A DNA stretch of 64,000 nt from Brevundimonas naejangsanensis (GTDB lineage Bacteria; Pseudomonadota; Alphaproteobacteria; Caulobacterales; Caulobacteraceae): NCBI RefSeq assembly GCF_003627995.1, contig NZ_CP032707.1, positions 2,532,501-2,596,500 on the forward strand, in the 5' to 3' direction. This document shows, in pieces, positions 34,126 through 43,927 of the stretch; within the stretch, counting starts at the first letter, position 1; every line of letters starts with the position of its first letter. A program made the position numbers and the translations under genes. Under the pieces are notes generated by a model. That model did no database searches, was not told where the DNA came from, and worked only from the letters and a program-made list of their open reading frames with translations.

Positions 34126-35529
34126 TCAGAACAGGACCGCTGGGTTCATGATGCGTTTGGGGTCGAGGGCAAGGCGGATCGCCTGCATGGTCGCGATCTC
34201 GACTGGCGACTTGTAGCGACGGGCTTCCTCGGTTTTCAGCCGCCCCAGGCCGTGTTCGGCCGAGATGGAGCCGTCGTAGCGGGCGACCACGTCGTGCACG
34301 ACCTCCGACCCTTCCATCCAGCGGGCGATGAAGGCGGCCACGTCCTCGCCCACGCCGGGGATCACGTCATAGTGAAGATTGCCGTCGCCGACGTGGCCGA
34401 AGACCGACACCCGGCAGCCCGGATGGAACCGCTCAACCGCCGCTGTGGCCTCGTCGATGAAGTCGGCGATTCGCGAGACGGGGACGGAGACGTCGTGTTT
34501 CCAGCCGCCGCCCTCGGGCTTGAGCCCGGCCGAATGCTCCTCGCGCAGGCGCCAGAAGGCGGCCTTCTGGGCGTCGTTCTGGGCGATGGCGGCGTCGCAG
34601 ATCAGCCCTTCCTCGAAGGCGGCGGTCAGCAGCCGCTCCATCGCCGCTTCGGCGCCGCCGGGCTCGCCCGAGGCCAGTTCGATCAGCACGTACCAGGGCG
34701 GCGCCGTTTCCAGCGGCTCGCGCGTGTCGGGGATGTTCTTGAGCACCAAGCTCATGCCCAGGCGCTTCATCAGCTCGAACGCCTCGACCCCGCCGCCGGT
34801 CTCGGCCTTGGCGCGGGCCAGAAGCGTGACCGCGTCGTGGTGGCTTTCCAGGCCGACGATGGCCGTCGCCCGGCTGCGCATGATCGGGAACAGCTTCAGC
34901 GTCGCGGCGGTCACGACGCCCAGGGTGCCCTCGGCGCCGATGAACAGCTGCTTCAGGTCGTAGCCGGTGTTGTCTTTTCTCAGCCGCTTCAGGCCGTTGA
35001 ACACCTGACCGTCAGGCATGACCACCTCTATGCCCAGCACCAGATCGCGCATCATGCCGTAGCGCAGCACCGCCGTGCCCCCGGCGTTGGTCGAGATGAC
35101 GCCGCCGATGGTGGCCGAGCCCTCGGCCGCGAGGCTGAGCGGGAAGAAGCGGTCCTTTTCCCTGGCCAGTTCCTGCGCCTCCAGCAGGGTCACGCCCGCC
35201 TCGACGGTCATGGCGTCGTCCAGCGGCGTCACGTCGCGCACGGCGCGCAGCTTGCGCGTGGACAGCAGCACCTCGCCATAGGGAATCTGACCGCCGACCA
35301 GGCCGGTGCCGCCGCCCTGGGTGACCAGCGCCACGCCGTGACGGGCGCAGATCTCGACCGCGCGGGCGACTTCCTCGGTCGTGCGCGGCTGCAGCAGCAG
35401 GGGGGTCTCACCGGTCCAGCGGCCGCGCCATTCGGTCAGCCAGGGCGCCATTTCAGCGGCGTCCTGGGTCCAGGCGCCGGGCAGGGCGGCCTTGAGTTCG
35501 GCGAGGGATTCAGGCGTGGGGAGGGTCAT
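34126..35529 (-). CDS. FAD-binding oxidase (D-2-hydroxyglutarate/D-lactate dehydrogenase type)
   Basis: 467 aa. The N-terminal FAD-binding type 4 (PCMH) domain runs about 40-215 ([38 protein letters not shown]). The C-terminal oxidase domain includes [14 protein letters not shown] with metal-binding His and [10 protein letters not shown]. The family includes D-2-hydroxyglutarate, D-lactate and glycolate (GlcD) dehydrogenases; the exact substrate is not resolved. I start it at 35529 (MTLPTPESL), since the longer frame enters the divergent NUDIX gene. The 77-bp gap to that gene holds both promoters. Cytosolic or peripheral-membrane flavoprotein. Confidence 0.92.
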   Translation of the reverse strand: MTLPTPESLAELKAALPGAWTQDAAEMAPWLTEWRGRWTGETPLLLQPRTTEEVARAVEICARHGVALVTQGGGTGLVGGQIPYGEVLLSTRKLRAVRDVTPLDDAMTVEAGVTLLEAQELAREKDRFFPLSLAAEGSATIGGVISTNAGGTAVLRYGMMRDLVLGIEVVMPDGQVFNGLKRLRKDNTGYDLKQLFIGAEGTLGVVTAATLKLFPIMRSRATAIVGLESHHDAVTLLARAKAETGGGVEAFELMKRLGMSLVLKNIPDTREPLETAPPWYVLIELASGEPGGAEAAMERLLTAAFEEGLICDAAIAQNDAQKAAFWRLREEHSAGLKPEGGGWKHDVSVPVSRIADFIDEATAAVERFHPGCRVSVFGHVGDGNLHYDVIPGVGEDVAAFIARWMEGSEVVHDVVARYDGSISAEHGLGRLKTEEARRYKSPVEIATMQAIRLALDPKRIMNPAVLF

Positions 35530-35606
35530 ATCGGCCTTGTGGCAAAAGGCGCGTCGTGGTGGAAGCGCAAAACCTTGCCTCCAGGCAGTCATTTCAAGGG
35601 CGAAAT

Positions 35607-36059
35607 ATGATTCCGACCCCCGCCGTGGGCGTGGTGTGCCTGAAAGGTGACGAGGTGCTTCTGATCCGCCGCGGCGCGCCGCCACGCCAGGGGGAGTGGA
35701 GCCTGCCCGGCGGGCGGCTGGAACCCGGCGAGCGTCTGGCCGATGCGGCCCTGCGCGAACTGCGCGAGGAGACCGGAGTCGAGGCGGAGCTGATCGGCCT
35801 GGTCGACGTGGTGGACGGCCTCTTCCCCGAGGCCGGGCGGCACTACGTCCTGATCGACTACGCCGCGCGCTGGCTGTCCGGCGAGCCGGTCGCGGGCGAT
35901 GACGCGGCCGAGGCGGCCTTCTTCCCGTTCGAGACCGCGCTGGCCAAGGTGGATTGGGACGAGACGCGGCGCATCATCCGCACGGCTCGGCGCATGGCTG
36001 ACGGGGATGTCATCCCGGCGGAACCGGATTCGGTGGCGCGGCCGACGCCCGACGGCTAA
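35607..36059 (+). CDS. NUDIX hydrolase
   Basis: 150 aa. The full Nudix box GX5EX7REUXEEXGU lies at residues 36-58, as [23 protein letters not shown], written here only to show its fit. The ATG at 35607 gives the family-typical short strand [22 protein letters not shown]. The protein hydrolyses a nucleoside diphosphate linked to another group. The [16 protein letters not shown] stretch is like that of ADP-ribose pyrophosphatases, but the substrate is not certain. It lies 25 bp before the SPFH gene on the same strand and may share its transcript. Confidence 0.9.
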   Translation: MIPTPAVGVVCLKGDEVLLIRRGAPPRQGEWSLPGGRLEPGERLADAALRELREETGVEAELIGLVDVVDGLFPEAGRHYVLIDYAARWLSGEPVAGDDAAEAAFFPFETALAKVDWDETRRIIRTARRMADGDVIPAEPDSVARPTPDG

Positions 36060-36084
36060 GCTGGCCTTCACATCGGAGGGCCTT

Positions 36085-37113
36085 ATGAATTTTTCGCTGA
36101 TATTCTTTGTGATGTTCGCGGTCTTCGCGATCATCTTCCTGTTCAGCGTGATCAAGATCGTGCCGCAAGGCCGTGAATTCACGGTGGAACGGTTCGGCAA
36201 GTACACCAAGACCCTGACGCCGGGCATCCATATCCTGACCCCGTTCGTCGAGCGCATCGGCCGCCGCATGAACATGATGGAGCAGGTGCTGGACGTCCCG
36301 ACCCAGGAGGTCATCACCCGCGACAACGCCATGGTGAAGGTCGACGGCATCGTCTTCATCCAGGTGATGGACGCGGCCAAGGCGGCCTATCGCGTCGATG
36401 ACCTGACCTACGCCATCTCCCAGCTGTGCATGACCAACCTGCGGACCGTGGTCGGCTCCATGGAGCTGGACGAGGTGCTGAGCCAGCGCGACAGCATCAA
36501 CACCCGCCTGCTGCACGTCATCGACGCCGCGACCGAGCCCTGGGGCATCAAGGCCAACCGGATCGAGATCAAGGACCTGACGCCGCCGGTGGACATCACC
36601 AACGCCATGGCCCGTCAGATGAAGGCCGAGCGCGAGCGTCGTGCCGTCATCACTGAGGCGGACGGCGAGAAGCAGGCCGCCATCGCCCGCGCCGAGGGCG
36701 CCAAGCAGGCGGCCATCCTGGAAGCCGAGGGCCGCCGCGAAGCCGCCTTCCGCGACGCCGAGGCCCGCGAGCGTGAAGCCGAGGCCGAGGCCAAGGCCAC
36801 CGCCATGGTGTCGGAGGCGATCGCGCGCGGCGACGTCAACGCCATCAACTACTTCGTGGCCCAGAAATACGTCGAGGCCTTCGCCGAACTGGCCCGCAGC
36901 CCGCAGCAGAAGACCGTCATCGTTCCGGCCGAAATGGGCGCCCTGGTCGGCACCATCGCCGGCGTCGGCGAACTGGTCGGCCTGGCCAAGGAACAGCAGC
37001 ACGTCCGCACGGATGCACGCCAGGCGGCACGCGCCGCTGCGCCTGCGCCCACGCCGGCGCGCCCGGCCGCCTCGCCGCGCCGTCCGGGCGGCGCCGTGCC
37101 GACGACGGAGTAG
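36085..37113 (+). CDS. SPFH/stomatin-family membrane scaffold (paraslipin type)
   Basis: 342 aa. One N-terminal membrane helix (about 4-24) is followed by an SPFH/band-7 domain (about 25-190: IVPQGREFTVERFGKY, VITRDNAMVKVDGIVF). A long Ala/Glu-rich coiled coil (about 190-260) and a Pro/Ala-rich tail complete it. Such proteins oligomerise in membrane microdomains and hold proteases or transporters. The start follows GGAGGG, giving a short cytoplasmic end. It is followed 3 bp later by an NfeD gene, the classical partner, which supports the assignment. An alternative name is the QmcA family. Confidence 0.93.
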   Translation: MNFSLIFFVMFAVFAIIFLFSVIKIVPQGREFTVERFGKYTKTLTPGIHILTPFVERIGRRMNMMEQVLDVPTQEVITRDNAMVKVDGIVFIQVMDAAKAAYRVDDLTYAISQLCMTNLRTVVGSMELDEVLSQRDSINTRLLHVIDAATEPWGIKANRIEIKDLTPPVDITNAMARQMKAERERRAVITEADGEKQAAIARAEGAKQAAILEAEGRREAAFRDAEAREREAEAEAKATAMVSEAIARGDVNAINYFVAQKYVEAFAELARSPQQKTVIVPAEMGALVGTIAGVGELVGLAKEQQHVRTDARQAARAAAPAPTPARPAASPRRPGGAVPTTE

Positions 37114-37116
37114 GCC

Positions 37117-37575
37117 ATGGACTGGCTCATTTCCCTCTACGCCGCCCAGCCGTTCTGGCTGTGGCTGGCGGTCGGCGTAATCCTGTTGGGGATCGAGGCG
37201 GCGGCTTCGACTGAATGGCTGCTGTGGCCGGCGGTGTCGGCGGGGCTGACGGCCCTGATCTCGGCCCTGGCGCCCCAGTTGGGCCTGCCGGTCGAGATCG
37301 GCGTCTTCGCCGCCCTGACGGTGGCCTCCACCATCCTGTCGCGCCGCCTGATCAAGCGGGTGAACCCCAAGGAGCAGCCGGACATCAACGACCGCGACAG
37401 CCGCCTGGTCGGCGAGCGGGCGCGCGTGGTCGAGGCCTTCGTCGACGGCCGGGGCCGGGTCTTCGTCTCCGGCGCCGAATGGCCCGCCGACATTGAGGAC
37501 GCCTCGCCCCTGGCGGGCGAGAGCGTCATCGTCGAATCGGTGTCCGGTCCGCGCCTGAAGGTGCGAGCGGTCTAG
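37117..37575 (+). CDS. NfeD-family membrane protein
   Basis: 152 aa. Two or three transmembrane helices (about 13-35, 40-55 and 58-75) precede a C-terminal OB-fold-like domain (about 90-152: SRLVGERARVVEAFVDGRGRVFVSGAEWPAD ... VESVSGPRLKVRAV). NfeD proteins pair with SPFH proteins such as the one encoded upstream, and this one is the short type without the protease domain. The start follows GGAG, with translation coupling likely. Role in membrane quality control is inferred from the family. Confidence 0.9.
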   Translation: MDWLISLYAAQPFWLWLAVGVILLGIEAAASTEWLLWPAVSAGLTALISALAPQLGLPVEIGVFAALTVASTILSRRLIKRVNPKEQPDINDRDSRLVGERARVVEAFVDGRGRVFVSGAEWPADIEDASPLAGESVIVESVSGPRLKVRAV

Positions 37576-37614
37576 ACTGCTCTAATTTCGCAGGGATGAG
37601 CGGGGGAGGGGTGT

Positions 37615-38067
37615 TTAGCGCCCCCGCATGTCCGGCACGCCGCGATTGGCCAGGCCGTCGGCCCGCTCGTTCAGGGCGTGGCCGGCGTGGCCCTTGACCC
37701 AGTGCCATTTGACCTCGTGGCGGCTGCGGGCCTCGTCCAGGCGTCGCCACAGGTCCTCGTTCTTGACGGGCTTCTTGTCGGCCGTCTTCCAGCCGCGCGC
37801 CTTCCAGCCGCGGATCCATTCGGTGACGCCCTGCATGACGTATTTGCTGTCTGTGTGCAGGTCGACGCGGCAGGGACGCTTCAGCGCCTCCAGCGCCATG
37901 ATCGCGGCCATCAGCTCCATGCGGTTGTTGGTCGTCAGAGGCTCGCCGCCCCACAGTTCCTTTTCGTGGCCGCCGCCGGTCTGCAGGATCGCTCCCCAGC
38001 CGCCCGGTCCGGGGTTGCCCTTGCAGGCGCCGTCGGTGTGAATGATGACGTGATCGTTGGGATTCAT
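37615..38067 (-). CDS. rnhA: Ribonuclease HI
   Basis: 150 aa. It degrades the RNA strand of RNA-DNA hybrids. The catalytic acids are visible: Asp in [18 protein letters not shown], Glu in [14 protein letters not shown], Asp in LHTDSKYV, and the C-terminal Asp in [18 protein letters not shown] includes the flexible-loop His. Start 38067 ([13 protein letters not shown]) gives the family N-terminus; the longer frame adds 46 residues. Convergent with NfeD. Identification is firm. Confidence 0.97.
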   Translation of the reverse strand: MNPNDHVIIHTDGACKGNPGPGGWGAILQTGGGHEKELWGGEPLTTNNRMELMAAIMALEALKRPCRVDLHTDSKYVMQGVTEWIRGWKARGWKTADKKPVKNEDLWRRLDEARSRHEVKWHWVKGHAGHALNERADGLANRGVPDMRGR

Positions 38068-38181
38068 GGTCGCGATGCCTACAGCCTCCCTTGGCGCATC
38101 GCCATCACTCAGCCTATATGACGCACAACAATCAGTCGGTGGGGCCGCGTATCCGGCGAGTCCCTTTGAGGAGGTATCTCC

Positions 38182-38397
38182 ATGGGCTCCATGAGCATCT
38201 GGCACTGGGCCATCGTCGTCGTCGTCGTGTTGGTCCTGTTTGGCGGTCGCGGCAAGCTGTCCGGCATCATGGGCGACGCGGCCAAGGGCATTCGCGCCTT
38301 CAAGGACGGTCTGAAGGACGACACGGACGCCAAGGGCAAGGAGGGCGCGGGCGCCCTGCCGCGCACCGAGGCCGAAAAAGAAGAACTGAACCGCTGA
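38182..38397 (+). CDS. tatA: Twin-arginine translocase subunit TatA
   Basis: 71 aa. One N-terminal membrane helix (about 5-20: [16 protein letters not shown]) is followed by the [25 protein letters not shown] amphipathic helix, the diagnostic Tat hinge with conserved Phe-Gly, then a charged tail. It forms the variable-size pore. It starts after GAGGAGG and is followed by tatB and tatC. TatA/B/C move folded proteins bearing twin-arginine signals; the S9 peptidase in this window might be a client. Confidence 0.96.
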   Translation: MGSMSIWHWAIVVVVVLVLFGGRGKLSGIMGDAAKGIRAFKDGLKDDTDAKGKEGAGALPRTEAEKEELNR

Positions 38398-38420
38398 CGC
38401 TCGCCGGAAGACGCTGAATC

Positions 38421-38921
38421 ATGGGTGGTCTTGGCCCCGGCGTCGGCGGGTTCGAAATCCTTGTCATCGGCCTGGTGGCCCTGCTGGTGGTGGGGCCCAA
38501 GGACCTGCCCATGCTCATGCGCAAGGTCGGGCAGTTCGTCGGCAAGGCGCGGGCCATGGCCAACGAATTCCGCGCCAGCTTTGACGAGATGGCGCGCCAG
38601 TCCGAGCTGGACGAACTCCGCAAGGAGGTCGAGGCGCTGCGGTCGGGGCAGGGGATGCACGCCCTGGGCGTCGATGCGGACGAGGCTTTCAAGGATATTC
38701 GCAAGGAGCTGGAGGCGCCGCTGGATGCGCCGGCCCTGACAGGGCCCGAGCCCTCGCCCGTGGCGACCGGCGTCGACGAGTGGCCGGATGCGGCGGCCGT
38801 CCCCGCGCCCGAACCTGAGCCCGCGCCCAAGCCCGCCGCCAAGCCGCGCGCGAAGAAGAAGACGGCGGAGACCGACGCCGCCCGTCCCAAGGCCAAGCGC
38901 ACGAAGAAGGTCGACCTATGA
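38421..38921 (+). CDS. tatB: Twin-arginine translocase subunit TatB
   Basis: 166 aa. It has the Tat hairpin-like start: membrane helix about 10-26 (FEILVIGLVALLVVGPKDLP, with the TatB-typical Glu and GP hinge), amphipathic helix to about 55 and a long helical, then Pro/Ala/Lys-rich, C-terminus that is longer than in E. coli relative to TatA. It receives substrates with TatC. tatB ends in an ATGA overlap with tatC (38918), consistent with an operon. Confidence 0.94.
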   Translation: MGGLGPGVGGFEILVIGLVALLVVGPKDLPMLMRKVGQFVGKARAMANEFRASFDEMARQSELDELRKEVEALRSGQGMHALGVDADEAFKDIRKELEAPLDAPALTGPEPSPVATGVDEWPDAAAVPAPEPEPAPKPAAKPRAKKKTAETDAARPKAKRTKKVDL

Positions 38922-39796
38922 GCCGCGACGACCGCGACGAAGCCGACATCGAGGCCTCGCGCGCGCCCCTGATGGATCACCTGATCGAGCTGCGGTCGCG
39001 GCTGATGGTCTGCGTGGTCGCCTTCATCATCGCCTTCATCGGCTGCTTCGCCTTTTCCGAGACGCTCTACCTGTTCCTGGTGAAGCCCTATGTGGTTTCG
39101 GCCGCCTTCCACCAGACGGTGGGGGCGCACGGCCATGTCTCGCCGTTCAGCCTGATCCTGGGCACGGCCGGGCTGATCCCGGTGCCGGACGTCGACCACA
39201 ACAGCGTGCGCCTGATCTACACCGCGCCGCTGGAGATTCTGTTCACCAAGATGAAGCTGGCGGGCCTGGGCGCCGTCATCGTGGCCTTCCCGGTCCTGGC
39301 CTGGCAGCTGTACCGCTTCGTCGCGCCGGGGCTGTATCGCAATGAGAAGGGCGCCTTCCTGCCGTTCCTGATCGCGGCGCCGGTGCTGTTCCTGCTGGGC
39401 GCGGCTCTGGTCTATTACGTCATGCTGCCCTTCGTGATGTGGTTCTCGCTGAGCCAGCAGATCATCGGAGCGGGCGTGTCGGCCGAACTCCTGCCCAAGG
39501 TGTCGGACTATCTGAACCTGGTGACGGCCCTGATCCTGGCCTTCGGGCTATGCTTCCAACTGCCGGTCGTGATGACCCTGCTGGGCCTGGCGGGCCTGAT
39601 TAACAGCCAGATGATGGCCAAGGGCCGCCGCTACGCCATCGTCGCCGTGGTCGTGGTCGCCGCCGTCGTGACGCCGCCGGACCCGATCAGCCAGCTGATG
39701 CTGGCCGTGCCCATGGTCCTGCTCTACGAAATCTCGATCTGGTGCGTCCGCATCATCGAACTGCGCCGCAAGAAGGCGGACGCGCTCGCGGCCTGA
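38918..39796 (+). CDS. tatC: Twin-arginine translocase subunit TatC
   Basis: 292 aa with six transmembrane helices. Family motifs: MDHLIELRSRLM at the N-terminal cytoplasmic side, the FxxxAPGLYRNEK segment (here VAPGLYRNEKGAFLPF), and VTPPDPISQLMLAVPM near the C-terminus. TatC binds the twin-arginine signal peptide. It contains an enlarged first periplasmic loop (about 45-95), longer than in E. coli. It closes the tatABC operon, convergent with the small gene at 39808. Confidence 0.96.
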   Translation: MSRDDRDEADIEASRAPLMDHLIELRSRLMVCVVAFIIAFIGCFAFSETLYLFLVKPYVVSAAFHQTVGAHGHVSPFSLILGTAGLIPVPDVDHNSVRLIYTAPLEILFTKMKLAGLGAVIVAFPVLAWQLYRFVAPGLYRNEKGAFLPFLIAAPVLFLLGAALVYYVMLPFVMWFSLSQQIIGAGVSAELLPKVSDYLNLVTALILAFGLCFQLPVVMTLLGLAGLINSQMMAKGRRYAIVAVVVVAAVVTPPDPISQLMLAVPMVLLYEISIWCVRIIELRRKKADALAA

Positions 39797-39807
39797 CAGG
39801 GGCGTCC

Positions 39808-40053
39808 CTAGTGGCGTCCATCCCGCTCGTGCTTCTTTTCCTGGGACGTAGCGTGCTTGGCGTGCTTCGCCTTGGCCGAGTGGCCCTTGTGCACGTCGCC
39901 TTCGCCGCCGCCGCCTGAAATCTGGTGGCGAGGCGAAAGATGATCGGGCGCGTCGGCGTCCTTCACCACAGGATCGGGCTTGGGCTTGTTGCGGTTCTCG
40001 TGGCTGGCTCCGGGGCCGCCCCAGCGATCCGTGTCGGCGTGTTTCTGAACCAT
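39808..40053 (-). CDS. Small His/Lys/Gly-rich hydrophilic protein
   Basis: 81 aa, highly polar, with no hydrophobic core. It contains HLSPRHQISGGGGEGDVHKGHSAKAKHAKHA-like composition: about one residue in eight is His. The ATG follows AGGAGA at good spacing. It is probably intrinsically disordered; similar small proteins in Caulobacterales are annotated only as hypothetical. Metal or nucleic-acid binding could be guessed from composition but is not supported. Confidence 0.6.
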   Translation of the reverse strand: MVQKHADTDRWGGPGASHENRNKPKPDPVVKDADAPDHLSPRHQISGGGGEGDVHKGHSAKAKHAKHATSQEKKHERDGRH

Positions 40054-40112
40054 GGCGATGCTCTCCTACGCCTAGGCAAACCGCGCAGGGCGGCGGTTGT
40101 TCCGGCTTCGCC

Positions 40113-40151
40113 GAAAACGAAAAAGGCGCCGGACGTAGCCGCCCGGCGCCT
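40113..40151 (-). terminator. Rho-independent terminator of the lipoprotein gene at 40190
   Basis: AGGCGCCGG (40124-40132) pairs perfectly with CCGGCGCCT (40143-40151), and the minus strand continues with TTTTTCGTTTT. It lies 39 bp past the stop of the minus-strand lipoprotein gene. Confidence 0.85.
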
Positions 40152-40189
40152 CTGGATCGTCAGTTTCTCAACCTAGTCGCCTAGATCGC

Positions 40190-40597
40190 TCAATTCAGGC
40201 GAAGCCCCAGGAATCCTGGGTCGTCGCCGACCTTCGCCTTCGACACCCGCGCCAGAGAGACGCAGCGACGATCCTGGCGTTCATGCGGCAGCTCTATCCA
40301 CTCCATAGCGTATAGCTGCACGCCGCCGCCTCGCGGATGGACGTAGATCGGCTCCAGCGTGCCGGCGACCCGCAGGCCGCACACCTGATCTCCTTCGATC
40401 GCGGCGCCCGAGAAGGCTTCACGTTCGCCTTGTCCGCCTGCATAGGACAGAGTCACACGCTCCTGCGCGCCTGGCTTCGAGAGGGCGTCAGAGACGATGG
40501 ACCGACCGCGAGCAATGTTCTGGTGCGTTTCCGAGGCATCGAAGGTGGCGCAACCCTGCAAGGCTACGGCCAGGATCAACAGTGTTGCAATGCGCAT
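40190..40597 (-). CDS. Small outer-membrane lipoprotein of unknown function
   Basis: 135 aa. The signal peptide ends in lipobox VALQGC, so Cys16 would be lipidated; Ala after it suggests outer-membrane sorting. The mature part has two further Cys residues (VCGLRV and RRCVSL), probably a disulfide, and a beta-rich profile (RVTLSYAGG, YVHPRGGGVQLYAMEWIEL). The start at 40597 (MRIATLLIL) fits the signal peptide; an ATG four codons upstream is possible. A terminator follows. No family name can be given. Confidence 0.75.
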   Translation of the reverse strand: MRIATLLILAVALQGCATFDASETHQNIARGRSIVSDALSKPGAQERVTLSYAGGQGEREAFSGAAIEGDQVCGLRVAGTLEPIYVHPRGGGVQLYAMEWIELPHERQDRRCVSLARVSKAKVGDDPGFLGLRLN

Positions 40598-40663
40598 GAT
40601 GTCACCCATGAAAGCCTGAAGATCCCTATGTCGTTTGAGACGTGTGTCGGTAGCCGAGAAAAG

Positions 40664-40694
40664 GGGCCGAAGGATCTGCCTTCGGCCCTCTTCA
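40664..40694 (-). terminator. Terminator of glnA
   Basis: GGGCCGAAGG (40664-40673) and CCTTCGGCCC (40679-40688) form a 10-bp stem with a 5-nt loop, followed on the minus strand by CTTTTCTC. It lies 17 bp downstream of the glnA stop. Confidence 0.85.
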
Positions 40695-40704
40695 ACGCTG
40701 TTGA

Positions 40705-42114
40705 TCAGCAGCTGTAGTACATGTCGAACTCGACCGGGTGCGGGTGCAGTTGCAGCCGGGCGACCTCTTCCTGCTTCAGGGTGATGTAGCTGTCGATGAA
40801 GTCGTCATCCATCACGCCGCCCTTCTTGAGGAAGGCGCGATCGGCGTCCAGGGCCTCCAGGGCCTCCTTCAGCGAACCGGCGACCTCGGGGATCGAGTGG
40901 CGCTCTTCCGGCGGCAGGTCGTACAGGTTCTTGTCGGCGGCCGCGCCCGGATCGATGCGGTTCTCGATGCCGTCCAGGCCCGCCATCAGCAGGGCCACGA
41001 ACGTCAGATAGGGGTTGCCCATCGGGTCGGGGAAGCGGGCTTCCAGGCGCTTGGCCTTGGGCGAGGTGACGTGCGGGATGCGGATCGACGCCGAGCGGTT
41101 GCGCGCCGAGTAGGCCAGCTTCACCGGGGCTTCATAGCCGGGAACGAGGCGCTTGTAGGAGTTGGTGGTCGAGTTGGCGAAGGCGTTGATGGCCTTGGCG
41201 TGCTTGATCACGCCGCCGATGTACCACAGGCATTCCTGCGACAGGCCCGCGTACTTGTCGCCCGCGAACTGCGGCTTGCCGTCCTTCCAGATCGACATGT
41301 GGACGTGCATGCCCGAGCCGTTGTCGCCGAACATCGGCTTGGCCATGAAGGTCGCCGACTTGCCGTAGGCGTGGGCCACGTTGTGGACGATGTATTTGTA
41401 CAGCTGCATCCGGTCCGCCATGGTCAGCAGGTCGCTGAACTTCAGGCCCAGTTCGTGCTGCGCCGGGGCGACTTCGTGGTGGTGCTTCTCGGGGTCCAGG
41501 CCCAGATCCTTCATGACCGCCAGCATCTCGCCGCGCAGGTCCTGGCCCGAGTCGACCGGGTTGACCGGGAAGTAGCCGCCCTTGGGTCCCGGACGGTGGC
41601 CCAGGTTGCCCTCGGCGTATTCGGCGCCGGTGTTGGCGGGCAGCTCGGTCGAGTCGAAGCTGTAGCGGGTGTCGTGCGCGGCGGTGCTCCAGCGCACGTC
41701 GTCGAAGACGAAGAACTCGGCTTCCGGGCCGAAGAAGACGGTATCGCCCACGCCCGACGACTGGACATAGGCGAGGGCCTTCTTGGCCATGGAGCGGCTG
41801 TCGCGGTTATAAGGCTCGGCCGTGTCCGGGTTCAGCACGTCGCAGAACATGAACAGGGTGGTCTGCTGGTAGAAGGGGTCGACATAGGCGCTCGACAGGT
41901 CCGGCTTCAGCAGCATGTCGGACTCGTTGATGGTCTTCCAGCCCGCGATCGACGAGCCGTCGAACATGGTGCCGTCTTCCAGGAATTCTTCGTCCACCAT
42001 GCCGATGTCGAAGGTCACGTGGTGGACGCGGCCGCGCGTGTCGGTGAAGCGAAGGTCGACGTACTGGACGTCCTTGTCCTTGATCTCTTGCAGGATCTTT
42101 TGGGCGGCGCTCAT
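40705..42114 (-). CDS. glnA: Glutamine synthetase type I
   Basis: 469 aa. It joins ammonia to glutamate using ATP and forms a dodecamer. The N-terminal beta-grasp domain has [20 protein letters not shown]. The catalytic part has [13 protein letters not shown], the [13 protein letters not shown] motif, [10 protein letters not shown], and the adenylylation site Tyr in [10 protein letters not shown], typical of type I-beta. It follows glnB on the same strand, separated by a 60-bp gap with a stable hairpin. Control by PII and adenylyltransferase is expected. Identification is firm. Confidence 0.98.
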   Translation of the reverse strand: MSAAQKILQEIKDKDVQYVDLRFTDTRGRVHHVTFDIGMVDEEFLEDGTMFDGSSIAGWKTINESDMLLKPDLSSAYVDPFYQQTTLFMFCDVLNPDTAEPYNRDSRSMAKKALAYVQSSGVGDTVFFGPEAEFFVFDDVRWSTAAHDTRYSFDSTELPANTGAEYAEGNLGHRPGPKGGYFPVNPVDSGQDLRGEMLAVMKDLGLDPEKHHHEVAPAQHELGLKFSDLLTMADRMQLYKYIVHNVAHAYGKSATFMAKPMFGDNGSGMHVHMSIWKDGKPQFAGDKYAGLSQECLWYIGGVIKHAKAINAFANSTTNSYKRLVPGYEAPVKLAYSARNRSASIRIPHVTSPKAKRLEARFPDPMGNPYLTFVALLMAGLDGIENRIDPGAAADKNLYDLPPEERHSIPEVAGSLKEALEALDADRAFLKKGGVMDDDFIDSYITLKQEEVARLQLHPHPVEFDMYYSC

Positions 42115-42146
42115 GGGGAGGAGTCCTGTGGCTGAGGAATTGAAAT

Positions 42147-42168
42147 CGGCCGCCTCGAGAGGCGGCCG
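42147..42168 (-). promoter_or_regulatory. Hairpin between glnB and glnA
   Basis: CGGCCGCC (42147-42154) pairs with GGCGGCCG (42161-42168) over a 6-nt loop. On the minus strand it is followed by ATTTC. It lies in the 60-bp glnB-glnA gap and could partially stop or process the transcript to set the enzyme/regulator ratio. Confidence 0.5.
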
Positions 42169-42174
42169 TTGGGT

Positions 42175-43459
<1,285 letters not shown>

Positions 43460-43465
43460 AGGACC

Positions 43466-43550
43466 TGGTGCGGATGAGAGGAGTCGAACCTCCACGCCTC
43501 GCGGCGCTGGAACCTAAATCCAGTGCGTCTACCAGTTCCGCCACATCCGC
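43466..43550 (-). tRNA. tRNA-Leu (anticodon TAG)
   Basis: 85 nt including encoded CCA. Acceptor stem GCGGATG pairs with CATCCGC; anticodon loop TTTAGGT gives TAG, decoding CUA/CUN leucine codons. It has the long variable arm of class II tRNAs (GCCGCGAGGC region) and T-arm GGAGGTTCGACTCCT. It lies 6 bp past the nnrD stop on the opposite strand. Confidence 0.97.
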
Positions 43551-43633
43551 ATAGGTTCGCCCGTGGCTGTAGGGGGTTTCGTCACCCCCAACAAGATGAA
43601 AACAGGGGCGTTACGGGCGGCGCAGCCTGATCG

Positions 43634-43774
43634 TCAATGGATCAGCCTGACCAGGTGGCCCCAGTTCCGAACGATCATCGAAAGCACGCCGACGATGATG
43701 CCGATCGCCTGGATCGACAGGATCGGACGCCGAAACTTGTGCATCCACCACAGGACGTCCCCGGCGGTAACCAT
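43634..43774 (-). CDS. Possible small single-helix membrane protein
   Basis: 46 aa. One hydrophobic helix spans about residues 18-35 (LSIQAIGIIVGVLSMIV), with basic residues at both ends. GGAG lies ten bases upstream of the ATG. An in-frame upstream ATG would add 48 residues of less protein-like sequence that cross the permease terminator, so the short form is preferred. Support is modest: plausible topology and a ribosome binding site only. Confidence 0.4.
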   Translation of the reverse strand: MVTAGDVLWWMHKFRRPILSIQAIGIIVGVLSMIVRNWGHLVRLIH

Positions 43775-43886
43775 GCCACTGTAACTCCGTGTCGTGTTGG
43801 CCTGGCTTCCAAGAGCCACGCCCTCATCAAGATAGACGGCGTGACCGCAAGGGCGCCTCATGGCGTGAAGGGCCATTCTGATAAAA

Positions 43887-43914
43887 AAAGGCCCCGGATC
43901 GCTCCGGGGCCTTT
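43887..43914 (-). terminator. Terminator of the amino-acid permease gene
   Basis: An 11-bp stem AAAGGCCCCGG/CCGGGGCCTTT (43887-43897 with 43904-43914) with a 6-nt loop, followed on the minus strand by a run of T residues. Classical form, 14 bp after the permease stop. Confidence 0.92.
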
Positions 43915-43927
43915 CCATTCCGAAGGA

